Translations under genes and position numbers: made by a program
Part shown: positions 8,983 through 17,163 of the stretch, in pieces
Position numbering within the stretch: position 1 is the first letter of the stretch
How the letters are laid out: every line of letters starts with the position of its first letter
Assembly (NCBI GenBank): GCA_036273675.1
Contig: DASUHD010000153.1
Location: 36,541-100,540, forward strand
Length of the DNA stretch: 64,000 nucleotides
Source of the DNA: DAHUXT01 sp036273675
GTDB taxonomy: Bacteria > Chloroflexota > Ktedonobacteria > Ktedonobacterales > JADMIN01
Direction: 5' to 3'
Notes under the pieces: model-generated
Told to the model about the DNA's origin: nothing
The model's input: the letters and a program-made list of their open reading frames with translations, nothing else
The model's database searches: none

Positions 8983-10998
8983 TCAGGGCTGATCCGACTG
9001 CCCCGTAGGAGGAATCGGTGGGCCATATGGTGGCGCAACGAACCAGCGTTTGGGTATCTGCGCATGTGCTACGAATGGAGGTTCGGGCAAACCGGATGTC
9101 CTGGCGAGATTTGATACTGCAATTAGCGCGCTCCGCGTTGATTGCGCCGCACTGGCAAGCGCACTGTCAAGTTGCTGAAGATATGGCGAGATCGCCAGCA
9201 GATCGGCGCTCGCAATGACGAACGGCCAGAAATAGCTTTCGGCATTGGTTGGCGGAATCCAGAAATCCTCGTCCGGGTTCGCCTCCGCAACGACTACCTG
9301 CGCCCAGGGCGCATACACGACGGGAATATTCGCCAGCTCCATCAGATTGCGCGCCTCAGGTCCCATGTTGCCGAGCGAGATATCAATGCCTAGTTTGGGA
9401 TTGGGCAATATCTGTGTAAGCGCATAAACGACCTCAAAGACCGACATGCCCGTCAGCGGCGTTTTGATGGCCTGGTTCCGCATCAAATGTCCGATCTCGC
9501 GCATGCGCTCGACTGGTATCGCCTGAATCGCGGGCAGCGACTCGAAGACGCCACGGCCAAAGAGTTCCGTCTCAGTGGGAAATACCGCGCGTTCCTGGTC
9601 GGCCAGCGCCAGCGGTCGGCGGCGCTTCACTAGCAGCCCGGTTGGCTCACTATAGAGCGGCCCTCTGGGTGGCACAATCGAGCAACAGGCAAGGATTTGC
9701 CCCGCGGCTGTGCCACAGAGGACGTGGATGGCATTCTCGGCCAGATCGGCCAGCGTGGGATCAGTACGGTAGCCGCGCTGCGCTATCTTCGACGTGTCGT
9801 AGAGGCCCGCGAGCGCATACTGATCGATGCGGAACTCGCCGAATTCGTTGAAGGCGCTCGCCGACAGCATATCGTGGCGGATCGCATAGGACCATAACCC
9901 TGAGGGACGGTTGCGCAGGTAGAGGACATCCTTCCCCTTTGTGGCGATTGCGGTGAGCGCGGGATAGCGAGCGCTCAACTGGCGGCTGCGCAGATAGACA
10001 CGGAAATCGTCATCAGCCTTCTTTGGCGCGGGCATCCTAAGTATTCCGGGGCTGGCGCTGGCTTTATGGGTCTCCGGCGTCGCGCTCACTGCCGCTGGTG
10101 CTGGAACAGTCGCGGCGGTGGTATTGTCATCGGACGATTCATCGTTCGCTACCGCTACTTCCTCTTCAGCCTGTTCATTACCTGGCATAGCGGCAAGGGC
10201 CACGGCGGATGGTTCAAGCAGGATACGCAGATCGATGTGCGAGGCCGCTGGCGCGACCCGGATCGGCTCGTTGGCGGCGAGCGCCGCCGCCGCCCGCACC
10301 ACCATCGCCGCGGTGAGCGAGGCGGCGGCGCCAAGTTGCGGCTCGCAGGGCCACTGTGCGCCGTTGGTCTGGAAGTCCGCCAGGGTTGCGGCGAGGTAGT
10401 CTGGCACGCCGAAGGGCGACCCCCCGAAGGCGCTGGCGACGAGCCGCCCCGACACATCGGCGGCGCTGTGACTGGCCGATGGGTCTACACCCAGCACTTC
10501 CGCCAGCGGCATCGAATCCCCGGTGAAGACGAACACCGCGCCTCCCCAACCGAGATTCAGCGGGATAATCATGGGAATGCCACGGGCGCGGGCATCGCGT
10601 GCCAGCGCGAAGAGCGCCGGATTGTCATAATCTATCGAATTGATGACGATATTCGCCCGTTCAAGTGAGGCCGCATACGAGTCATTCTCGATAAACTCAG
10701 GGAGAACCGTCACCTCGGCGTCTGGCCGTATCTCGCGCAGAAGCTCCGCCGTCGCGGTGGCCTTGTTCTCGCCAATCTGGCGGCGAAAGAACGCCTGCCG
10801 ATTCAGGTTCGAGAGCTCAACATTATCGCCATCCGCGAGGATGAAAGAGCCGAAGCCGGTGCGACATGCGAGCGTGACGATAGTACTACTAAGCCCGGCA
10901 CCAGCGGCAAACAGGCAGGTATGATCGAGTATGTGCTGAAGCTCGGGTGTGATGAAGGCCCAATTGCGTGAATACAAATCATTAGCATCACTGGTCAT
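8983..10998 (-). CDS. E1-like (ThiF/MoeB) adenylyltransferase with large C-terminal acyltransferase-like region
   Basis: The 671-residue protein starts with a ThiF fold: FAAGAGLSSTIVTLACRTG is the nucleotide-binding loop, DGDNVELSNLNRQ the conserved Asp/Arg segment, and IVINSIDYDNP the acidic pocket. No CxxC zinc pair or obvious catalytic cysteine follows, so it may adenylate without forming a thioester. Residues about 290-340 are an Ala/Pro linker. The remaining 330 residues contain HVLCGTAAGQILACCSIVPP and VERMREIGHLMRNQ. These resemble the GNAT-like N-acyltransferase (autoinducer-synthase-like) fold; that assignment is inference. AGGAGAG precedes the ATG at 10998. The gene is divergent from a radical SAM gene. 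E1-like proteins activate C-terminal carboxylates of Ub-like proteins or peptides, so a peptide or small protein substrate is plausible. Confidence 0.82.
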   Translation of the reverse strand: MTSDANDLYSRNWAFITPELQHILDHTCLFAAGAGLSSTIVTLACRTGFGSFILADGDNVELSNLNRQAFFRRQIGENKATATAELLREIRPDAEVTVLPEFIENDSYAASLERANIVINSIDYDNPALFALARDARARGIPMIIPLNLGWGGAVFVFTGDSMPLAEVLGVDPSASHSAADVSGRLVASAFGGSPFGVPDYLAATLADFQTNGAQWPCEPQLGAAASLTAAMVVRAAAALAANEPIRVAPAASHIDLRILLEPSAVALAAMPGNEQAEEEVAVANDESSDDNTTAATVPAPAAVSATPETHKASASPGILRMPAPKKADDDFRVYLRSRQLSARYPALTAIATKGKDVLYLRNRPSGLWSYAIRHDMLSASAFNEFGEFRIDQYALAGLYDTSKIAQRGYRTDPTLADLAENAIHVLCGTAAGQILACCSIVPPRGPLYSEPTGLLVKRRRPLALADQERAVFPTETELFGRGVFESLPAIQAIPVERMREIGHLMRNQAIKTPLTGMSVFEVVYALTQILPNPKLGIDISLGNMGPEARNLMELANIPVVYAPWAQVVVAEANPDEDFWIPPTNAESYFWPFVIASADLLAISPYLQQLDSALASAAQSTRSALIAVSNLARTSGLPEPPFVAHAQIPKRWFVAPPYGPPIPPTGQSDQP

Positions 10999-11347
10999 GT
11001 CGTACTCTCCTGCACAAGACGATACTGGCTATCCTTTACCTGCATCCAGTTCCCATGACTAGCGGGTTTTCATGAGCGCATCCGAGATGTTTCGAGATGT
11101 GTGGCTGATGGGGACTCCCATCAGCACTCGCATTCTATAGAGTACGGCGGTGAGGTGTCAATGAAAGCAAAGATACAAAAATCGTCTGGCTACGAAAGAT
11201 TGGGGCTTGACGAAAGTACTATAGGAGGCGTAGGCTGATCGCAGCCCATATGCCATTATGGGGGATGAACTCAGCAGGGACACGCATCAAGAGTCGCTTA
11301 TTTTCTTAGGAACGGCCTTATGCGGGCGCCTGCAACAAGGAGGAAAG
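10999..11347. other. Divergent promoter region between ThiF and radical SAM genes, with a hairpin
   Basis: No supported gene lies in these 349 bases. An 8-bp inverted repeat, CTGATGGG-GACT-CCCATCAG, lies at 11105-11124 and could be an operator or an mRNA hairpin. The frame of the radical SAM gene is open leftwards to 11258, but the best ribosome site is at 11337-11343. A 22-codon ORF at 11072-11140 overlaps the hairpin and has no ribosome site. Confidence 0.5.
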
Positions 11348-12367
11348 ATGACTGCCCAGGTGGTGCGAGCGACTCGACCAAGCGCGAAGCAACAAGTTGG
11401 GGAACTGTATGCGAAGTATGGTCAGCGAAAACCGATGGGAGTGAGCGCACCCAGCCCGTGGCTGCCTCACTATTTCCTGCACAGAACATTTCTCGGCGAC
11501 CAGGATCTGCTCATCATCTACAATACCAAACGCTGCAAGTACCGTTGTCACTTCTGCCAGCTTCCGGCGAAAAGCTCACCAACGCTCATTCCAGGAAGTG
11601 AGATCGTCGCACAGTTTTCGTATGTCGTGAAAGAATTGAAACATTCGCTGAGTGTCTTAGATCGCGTCACGTTCAGCAACGAAGGGTCGGTGCTCGACGC
11701 GGCGACATTTCCCACCGAGGCCATGCTCGAAATCGCCGAAGGTGTCAATGAGCTACGCCGCGTCCGCACGCTCGTGCTGGAGACACGCCTCGAATTCGTC
11801 GATACCGACGTGCTGGCCCAGATTCGCGAAGCTGCTCCTCGCGTCTCGCTCAATATCCTGACCGGCTTCGAGACGCACGACCCCTATATCCGCGACAAAG
11901 TGCTGTTCAAACGCGAACCGCTTGATGTCTTCGAGCGTGGGCTAGACCGGGTGGCCGAGGCGGGCGCGCAGCTGACGGCTTACGTGCTCTTCAAGCCGCG
12001 CTGGGATATGACCGACGAAGAGGCTGTCGCCGAGGCGGAAGCCAGCATCGATTACCTGGCGGAGCAGACAAAGGCGCGCGGACTCGATCTCTCGGTGCGT
12101 CTCAATCCGATGTACGCCGCGGATGGATCGCGCTGGGCGAAGAAGGCGCACACCTCGGCGGACTACCAGCCGCCGCGGCTGACCGACGTGATGCGCGTGG
12201 CCGAGAAGAAACGCCGGGAGGGCGTCAATATCTACATCGGCATGTCCACTGAAGGGCTCGACGACGGCTCGAACTACATGGGACGTGAAGACTACTCCGT
12301 GAAGCTCGTCAGGCCGGTGCTGCTCTTCAATGGTGGCAAGATCGACTCGTTCGACGGCTACATTTAG
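11348..12367 (+). CDS. Radical SAM protein
   Basis: The 339-residue protein carries the radical SAM cluster motif C63-x3-C67-x2-C70 (KRCKYRCHFCQLP), which binds the 4Fe-4S cluster that splits S-adenosylmethionine. Later strands match the partial TIM barrel: LDRVTFSNEGSVLD, LVLETRLEFVD, VSLNILTGFETHD and TAYVLFKPRWDMTDEEA. No second cysteine cluster (SPASM or TRAM) follows, so it is a single-domain enzyme. AAGGAGG at 11337-11343 sets the ATG at 11348. Its reaction cannot be predicted. It is followed without a gap by a hotdog-like protein and faces the ThiF-acyltransferase gene, so the three may serve one pathway. Confidence 0.9.
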   Translation: MTAQVVRATRPSAKQQVGELYAKYGQRKPMGVSAPSPWLPHYFLHRTFLGDQDLLIIYNTKRCKYRCHFCQLPAKSSPTLIPGSEIVAQFSYVVKELKHSLSVLDRVTFSNEGSVLDAATFPTEAMLEIAEGVNELRRVRTLVLETRLEFVDTDVLAQIREAAPRVSLNILTGFETHDPYIRDKVLFKREPLDVFERGLDRVAEAGAQLTAYVLFKPRWDMTDEEAVAEAEASIDYLAEQTKARGLDLSVRLNPMYAADGSRWAKKAHTSADYQPPRLTDVMRVAEKKRREGVNIYIGMSTEGLDDGSNYMGREDYSVKLVRPVLLFNGGKIDSFDGYI

Positions 12368-12394
12368 GTGGATGACCGCAGGGACGGCGAAACA

Positions 12395-12895
12395 ATGACA
12401 TCAATGATGCAGCCGACGACGCTGGAAGGTCTGCTCGCGGAGGGCGGTGTCCGTTGCTTCGCGGGCGGCCTAGAGGTCGAAGTGCGGCGCGCATGGATCG
12501 TCGCGGGCGAGGACCGTCTCGCCTACACGGCCATCGTGCGCCTGGTGGAATGCTGCCGCGAGTGGCACTGGCAGTCCGATATTCTCCCACATGCGGGCGG
12601 CGCGCCACTCGACTCGATCACCAAGTCCTTCACGGCGGAATTTTCGCATCCGATAGCCCTCGGGAGCCTGCTTCGCATCACGCATCAGGTGATCGACGTA
12701 CGCCCCCGTAGCTACCGGCTTCGCTTTGAGCTGACCACGCTCCAACCTGAACAGCGTTGCGCCACACTGGAGATGGTCAGCGTCTTCTATGATCCCGCGC
12801 GCGAAGCCGTCGCCGAGCCACCCACTGCCGTGGTGGACTATCTCCGCTCCTGTCTCTCCCCCACTCAGCCTCAGCCAGCCGACGACACGCCCTAA
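12395..12895 (+). CDS. Hotdog-fold acyl-thioesterase-like protein
   Basis: The 166-residue protein has a 4HBT-like layout: a long helix segment (GEDRLAYTAIVRLVECCREW), then strands FSHPIALGSLLRITHQVIDV, YRLRFELTTLQ and CATLEMVSVFYDP. Such proteins hydrolyse or bind acyl-thioesters. The frame opens at GTG 12368 directly after the stop of the radical SAM gene; I chose the ATG at 12395 because a GGGA lies upstream, but either start is possible. It is in one operon with the radical SAM gene and converges with the anti-sigma gene 7 bases away. Confidence 0.72.
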   Translation: MTSMMQPTTLEGLLAEGGVRCFAGGLEVEVRRAWIVAGEDRLAYTAIVRLVECCREWHWQSDILPHAGGAPLDSITKSFTAEFSHPIALGSLLRITHQVIDVRPRSYRLRFELTTLQPEQRCATLEMVSVFYDPAREAVAEPPTAVVDYLRSCLSPTQPQPADDTP

Positions 12896-12902
12896 CGCGG
12901 CG

Positions 12903-15659
12903 CTACGGAGCGGCGGCGAAGACCCTCCCTTGGGTATCAATGGTGGCGGTATTTTCCGGCGTAGACCAGAGTATCCCCTTCCCGTCTGTCACAGGCCCAT
13001 AGAGCAGCGTCATTTCTGGCAGCGGGCCGATATCCAGCCAACGATTCGCGCCGGACGGCAGGCGGTAGAGCTGGTAGCCGTTGGCATTTGGAATTGCGCT
13101 GAGCGCCAGAATGGAGCCGTCACTCGTAAGAGCGGTATACAACGGATCGAAGATGGTTTTTGCCGAAAGCGCAGGCCGCGCTGTCCACTGCTGGCCGCTC
13201 GCGTCACCGCAATAGAGCGTGCCTGCCCAGTCGTCTCCCAGGCAGATATTCCATGGGCTATTCGGCTGTGGCGTCTGTACGAGGATGGTGTAGCCCATCG
13301 GCGTTGGCAATTTGCTCCAATGAGCGCCACCATCATCTGAGCGCCAGATGGAGGCAGAGGGTATCGGCATCCCTTCCACGCCCTGAGTGCTGACGATGCT
13401 ACTGCTTGCCAGCAGTTCGCCATTGTAGGGGTTGAGCCAGAAGACGGAGACCTGTCGCTGTATCGCGCTGTCAACAGTGCGCCAGGTGGCCATGCCATCG
13501 TTGCTTGCCTGAAGCGGCATCGTCTGCGATCCAGCGAAATCCGCAGGCCCGCGAAAAGCGTAGACGGTTGTGCCATAGCTGGCGAACTGGGTAACAGTCG
13601 TCTTGTCGAGGCTGCGCACGCGTTGCCACGCGCCGCCGCCATCTACGCTACGATAATAGAAATCAGGTGTGCTATGAGGTGCGCCGGTGGAAATGCCTAA
13701 CAGCACATCGTTCGGATTCGTCTGATCAACGATGAGCGCACACCAGCCGACTGCGCCCGGCGGCGTTCCAGGCGTCCATGTTGAGCCGCCATCATGCGAA
13801 CTCCAAAATAACGTCTGCGTTGCCCCCGCCTGATCTGGATTTTGACAGGCATAAGCAGTATGGCCATCACTGGGCGCAACCGCCAGCGCATCGGCGGTAG
13901 TAATCGCAGGCTCGCGAGGGTCCACCTGACTCGCCTGAAAGCCATTTGGCATGCTGGTCGGCTGCCAGGCCAGCGGTCTCGCGCGGTCTACATCATACCT
14001 GAGAGGCAAAGGTGTCAGGGTTGGTGTAGGTGGCGGTGTGGGCAGCGGCGGCGCGGCTGGGCCGGGATAGCTGGCGATATAAACGGGTCCAGCCAGATTG
14101 CCAAGCCCCTCTGGCGCGGTCGCTGGCATCGACCAGAGGATGCCACCGTCTGGGCGTGGCGCATAGAATGCGGCGCCTTCAGGCAATTTACCCCCCTTTT
14201 GCCACTGGGTTGACCCTGCGGGTAGTCGGTAAATATCGCTCCAGGTCGGCAAGCCCAGCTTCGTGAAGTGGTACGAATACATGGCCAGGACCGCGCCATC
14301 AGTGGCAAGGGCGAGCTGGTAAGTCTGGCCATTGGCGTCCACCTGAACGCATCCAGCGCAATCGCTTGGTGTCGGCGTGCCAACTGCGCTGGCGATGCTC
14401 AGGCCCGGTCTCGTCGTCCAGTTGCCCGTTTTCGTTGACCCACAAGTGACACGGTTGGTATAGACACGGGGCTGCTGCTCGCTCTCAGGGGCAAAGAACA
14501 TACTACATATGTCCCAGGAGCCGTCTGCGGTTGGGTTGAGGATTGGCTCGGCGAGCAAAGGGGTCGTTAGCTGTTGCCAATCCCTGCCACTGTCGTCGGT
14601 TGTCCAGAGCGACACAATCGCCCCATCGACGGGAAAAGCCTCGACCAGCAAGGCGCCTGTCACTGGATGCAGCCAGAACTTCATCGTTCGCAAGTGTTTG
14701 TTATGAATGACATCATCGAAGACGCTCCAGGTCTTCATCTCGTCGTTGCTGACTACGAGGCGATTCACGCCCTTGTCACCCGGCAAGATCGCGTAGGTGG
14801 CGCCATTCAGCGTGGCGAACCCCGTCATCGACAGTGTGGCGGGATTATCCTGCCAGTGCGTTCCGCCATCAAAGGTAGCGAAGCTGGCAGATGTCGCCTG
14901 GTTCTCATTCGGATGGACATACGCCTTGAGATCGAGCACTGCCACACCGGAATTCATTTGATCGAGCTGTATCTGGCAATCGAAGGCGCGAGTAAGCTGC
15001 AGCGTCCCCACGCTTCGCCAGGTGGTTCCAGCATCGGTCGTGCGCCAGATGCGTAGCGGGCCGGGCGCTGCTTCTGTACCCGACTGACAGATCCAGGCAA
15101 TCGAGCCATCCGCTGGGAAAACACTGAGCGAGGCGCTCGCGTCGAGAGTTGCTCCCATCCCTCCCGGCAGCATAATCTGTCGCCACGTCAACGAGAATGC
15201 CTGTGCGTGCGGCGGGCGATTCTGCGCGCCGAACTGGAAGACCCGCCCGAAGCCGACCACCACCAGCGCGATGGCGGCAACAGCGGCCAGCGTCCCCAGC
15301 GCGCGTCTGCGCCAGCTCCGAGGAGCCGTGGATGGCTGATGTATCGGGTTCCTGTCGTCAGACTCGTCGGATACGTGAGTTTCGCCGGTAATCGAGTCGT
15401 CGCTCGTCGTCCGCTGCCCGGTGGAGAGCGCCGCGAGCACAGCCTGCCAGAGCCGCTCATCAGGCGCGGGAACCTGCTGGGCCTGGAGCATCGCCGCAAT
15501 TGCCTCGAAGCCCTCTAGCCGCTGCTGACAGGCTGGGCAGCCCTCGCTGTGTGCGCCGATGCGGGTCGTCTCATCCGGCGCCAGCGCTTCATCGCGCCAG
15601 GCGGAGAGATCGGCGGAGGTCAGGCCCAGCGCGCAGGTAGGCGTCGTCTGTTGGCTCAT
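12903..15659 (-). CDS. Anti-sigma factor with zinc-finger domain and extracytoplasmic Asp-box propeller
   Basis: The 918-residue protein starts with a ZAS anti-sigma domain: H37-x3-C41-x2-C44 (HSEGCPAC). A single membrane helix follows at about residues 113-137 (TLAAVAAIALVVVGFGRVF). The rest is outside the membrane and contains many Asp-box turns (RTTDAGTTW, ATFDGGTHW, SSHDGGSTW, RSVDGGGAW, RSDDGGAHW) of sialidase/VPS10-type beta-propellers, in two halves around a proline-rich hinge (LPTPPPTPTLTP). It should hold the ECF sigma factor at the membrane and release it on an outside signal. The ATG overlaps the sigma stop codon (ATGA), so the two are translationally coupled. Most anti-sigma factors are 200-300 residues, so the sensor part is unusually large. 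Confidence 0.92.
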   Translation of the reverse strand: MSQQTTPTCALGLTSADLSAWRDEALAPDETTRIGAHSEGCPACQQRLEGFEAIAAMLQAQQVPAPDERLWQAVLAALSTGQRTTSDDSITGETHVSDESDDRNPIHQPSTAPRSWRRRALGTLAAVAAIALVVVGFGRVFQFGAQNRPPHAQAFSLTWRQIMLPGGMGATLDASASLSVFPADGSIAWICQSGTEAAPGPLRIWRTTDAGTTWRSVGTLQLTRAFDCQIQLDQMNSGVAVLDLKAYVHPNENQATSASFATFDGGTHWQDNPATLSMTGFATLNGATYAILPGDKGVNRLVVSNDEMKTWSVFDDVIHNKHLRTMKFWLHPVTGALLVEAFPVDGAIVSLWTTDDSGRDWQQLTTPLLAEPILNPTADGSWDICSMFFAPESEQQPRVYTNRVTCGSTKTGNWTTRPGLSIASAVGTPTPSDCAGCVQVDANGQTYQLALATDGAVLAMYSYHFTKLGLPTWSDIYRLPAGSTQWQKGGKLPEGAAFYAPRPDGGILWSMPATAPEGLGNLAGPVYIASYPGPAAPPLPTPPPTPTLTPLPLRYDVDRARPLAWQPTSMPNGFQASQVDPREPAITTADALAVAPSDGHTAYACQNPDQAGATQTLFWSSHDGGSTWTPGTPPGAVGWCALIVDQTNPNDVLLGISTGAPHSTPDFYYRSVDGGGAWQRVRSLDKTTVTQFASYGTTVYAFRGPADFAGSQTMPLQASNDGMATWRTVDSAIQRQVSVFWLNPYNGELLASSSIVSTQGVEGMPIPSASIWRSDDGGAHWSKLPTPMGYTILVQTPQPNSPWNICLGDDWAGTLYCGDASGQQWTARPALSAKTIFDPLYTALTSDGSILALSAIPNANGYQLYRLPSGANRWLDIGPLPEMTLLYGPVTDGKGILWSTPENTATIDTQGRVFAAAP

Positions 15660-16348
15660 GATCGTTGCTCCTCCCGGGTATAGCGCGCGCGGAAGGCATC
15701 GCGACCACGGCTGAGCGTCATCTTGGCGGCGGCCAGTGTGACGCCCAGCATCTCAGCCACCTCCGCGCACGAGAAGCCACACACCTCCCGCAGCACCAGC
15801 GCCGCCCGTTGCTGTGGCGGCAGCGCCAGCAGTGTCGCCCGGATGGCCTCGCTCTCCGCCAGCCGCCATGCCGGATCGCTGACAGATGGATCGTCGGCCA
15901 TGGAGAATGGCTGAGCCGCGCCAACGGGAGCCGCCGCGCGCTTCTGGTGGGTGAGGGCGAGGTTGGTTGCCACGCGAAAGAGCCAGCCACCCGGACGCTC
16001 ATAGGTGACGATACGGTCGAAATGTTGCCAGGCGCGCACAAAGGTTTCCTGGCTGAGATCGTACGCCGCCTGTTCGTCGCCGGTGATGCGCCAGAGGTAG
16101 CCGAAGATGTCGCGCTCATGCTGCCGGAAGAACGCCTCGAAGGATGGAAGATTGTAGGCGCTGGCGCTGGCAGGGTCATCAGCAGACGCGCTGGCGAGCG
16201 TCTGCCCAGGCGCGCCAGTAATTTCAGTCAGATTGGCGTTCCTCCGCAGCGCGCGACCTATGCTCCATATGCCCGCTCTATCCCACCATGCGCCAATGGT
16301 CCGCGAACGACGGATTCTCCGCGCCGACCAACTGCCCGCGATGACCAT
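15656..16348 (-). CDS. ECF-type RNA polymerase sigma factor
   Basis: The 230-residue protein has sigma-70 region 2 from about residue 70 (FEAFFRQHERDIFGYLWRI, AYDLSQETFVRAWQHFD, GWLFRVATNLALTHQK) and region 4 near the end (LLALPPQQRAALVLREVCG, AEVAEMLGVTLAAAKMTLSR). It directs RNA polymerase to a small regulon when released by its anti-sigma partner. The first 65 residues are not conserved sigma sequence and the true start may lie further in; a GAGGAG directly abuts the ATG at 16348, which is too close to be ideal. It overlaps the anti-sigma gene by four bases. Confidence 0.92.
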   Translation of the reverse strand: MVIAGSWSARRIRRSRTIGAWWDRAGIWSIGRALRRNANLTEITGAPGQTLASASADDPASASAYNLPSFEAFFRQHERDIFGYLWRITGDEQAAYDLSQETFVRAWQHFDRIVTYERPGGWLFRVATNLALTHQKRAAAPVGAAQPFSMADDPSVSDPAWRLAESEAIRATLLALPPQQRAALVLREVCGFSCAEVAEMLGVTLAAAKMTLSRGRDAFRARYTREEQRS

Positions 16349-16541
16349 CTCCTCGGCTTCCTTTCATCTCATCGCCTCAGGTGTATGGGTCTTTCAATTC
16401 ACACACTATTGGAGTTCCATGAAAGTAACATCCGGCCTGGGCGTCTCACACGTAACAACGCCTGCCCAGGCCAATCGTGTACAATGGCAGCGCGCCCACT
16501 CAGTAGCATAGCTGGCCAGTTTCGCTGGTTGGAGTGATGAG

Positions 16542-17144
16542 ATGCCCGCTTTGTATCCCCTGCCCGCGACGCAGCCATTCGCCGCGGCCCTCGCTGCATT
16601 GGCGCTGGTGATCTGCGCGGCGCCGGAGTGCAGCCGTCTGCTGACCCGGCGTCGCCGCGAGGGAGCCACCGCGTATGATGGCGGATCGCTGGCGCTGTTG
16701 CTGGGGTTGCTGGCGCTCAGTGTTGCCTCGGCGTGGCTGGCGGCGGCGCTGCTGCCGGGCGCGGCGATGGTCCACGGGCGAGCGCTCGTCTTTGGTCTGG
16801 GTATCGCGCTCATCCTCGTTGGGACGGCGTTGCGAAACTATGCCATTCGCGTGCTGGGCCGCTACTTCGTCATCACCGTCGCCGTCGGACCCGATCAGCA
16901 GGTGGTCGAGCGCGGGCCGTATCGCCTGATTCGCCATCCGTCTTATACTGGCGCGCTGCTGTCATTGCTCGGCTTTGGGCTGGTGTTGACCAACTGGGCG
17001 AGCCTCGCCGCTATAATCCTAGGGAACGCGGTGGGTTTCGGCTATCGCGTGATGGTGGAAGAGCGGGTGCTCTCGCGCGCACTCGGCCAGCCATATATCG
17101 CCTACATGCGGCGGACGCGCCGATTGATACCGTATCTCTTTTAG
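16542..17144 (+). CDS. Isoprenylcysteine carboxyl methyltransferase (ICMT)-family membrane protein
   Basis: The 200-residue protein has about five membrane segments and the C-terminal ICMT/PEMT signature: GRYFVITVAVGPDQQVVERGPYRLIRHPSYTG region (16859-16953), then EERVLSRALGQPYIAYMRRT. The conserved RHP binds SAM in this fold. Bacterial members methylate unknown membrane-soluble substrates, often lipids or quinone-like compounds. The stop lies 19 bases before the S9 peptidase start, so the two are probably co-transcribed. Confidence 0.88.
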   Translation: MPALYPLPATQPFAAALAALALVICAAPECSRLLTRRRREGATAYDGGSLALLLGLLALSVASAWLAAALLPGAAMVHGRALVFGLGIALILVGTALRNYAIRVLGRYFVITVAVGPDQQVVERGPYRLIRHPSYTGALLSLLGFGLVLTNWASLAAIILGNAVGFGYRVMVEERVLSRALGQPYIAYMRRTRRLIPYLF

Positions 17145-17163
17145 TAATGGGAGATCGAAACCC

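Noticed and set aside
11072..11140. 22-codon ORF between ThiF and radical SAM genes, as a possible precursor peptide
   Set aside because: No ribosome-binding site, it overlaps a hairpin, and it has no Cys/Ser/Thr-rich core typical of modified peptides.
16349..16541. ECF-type autoregulated promoter (GGAAC...) upstream of the sigma gene
   Set aside because: A GGAAC occurs on the minus strand but no matching -10 at 16-17 bases was convincing.
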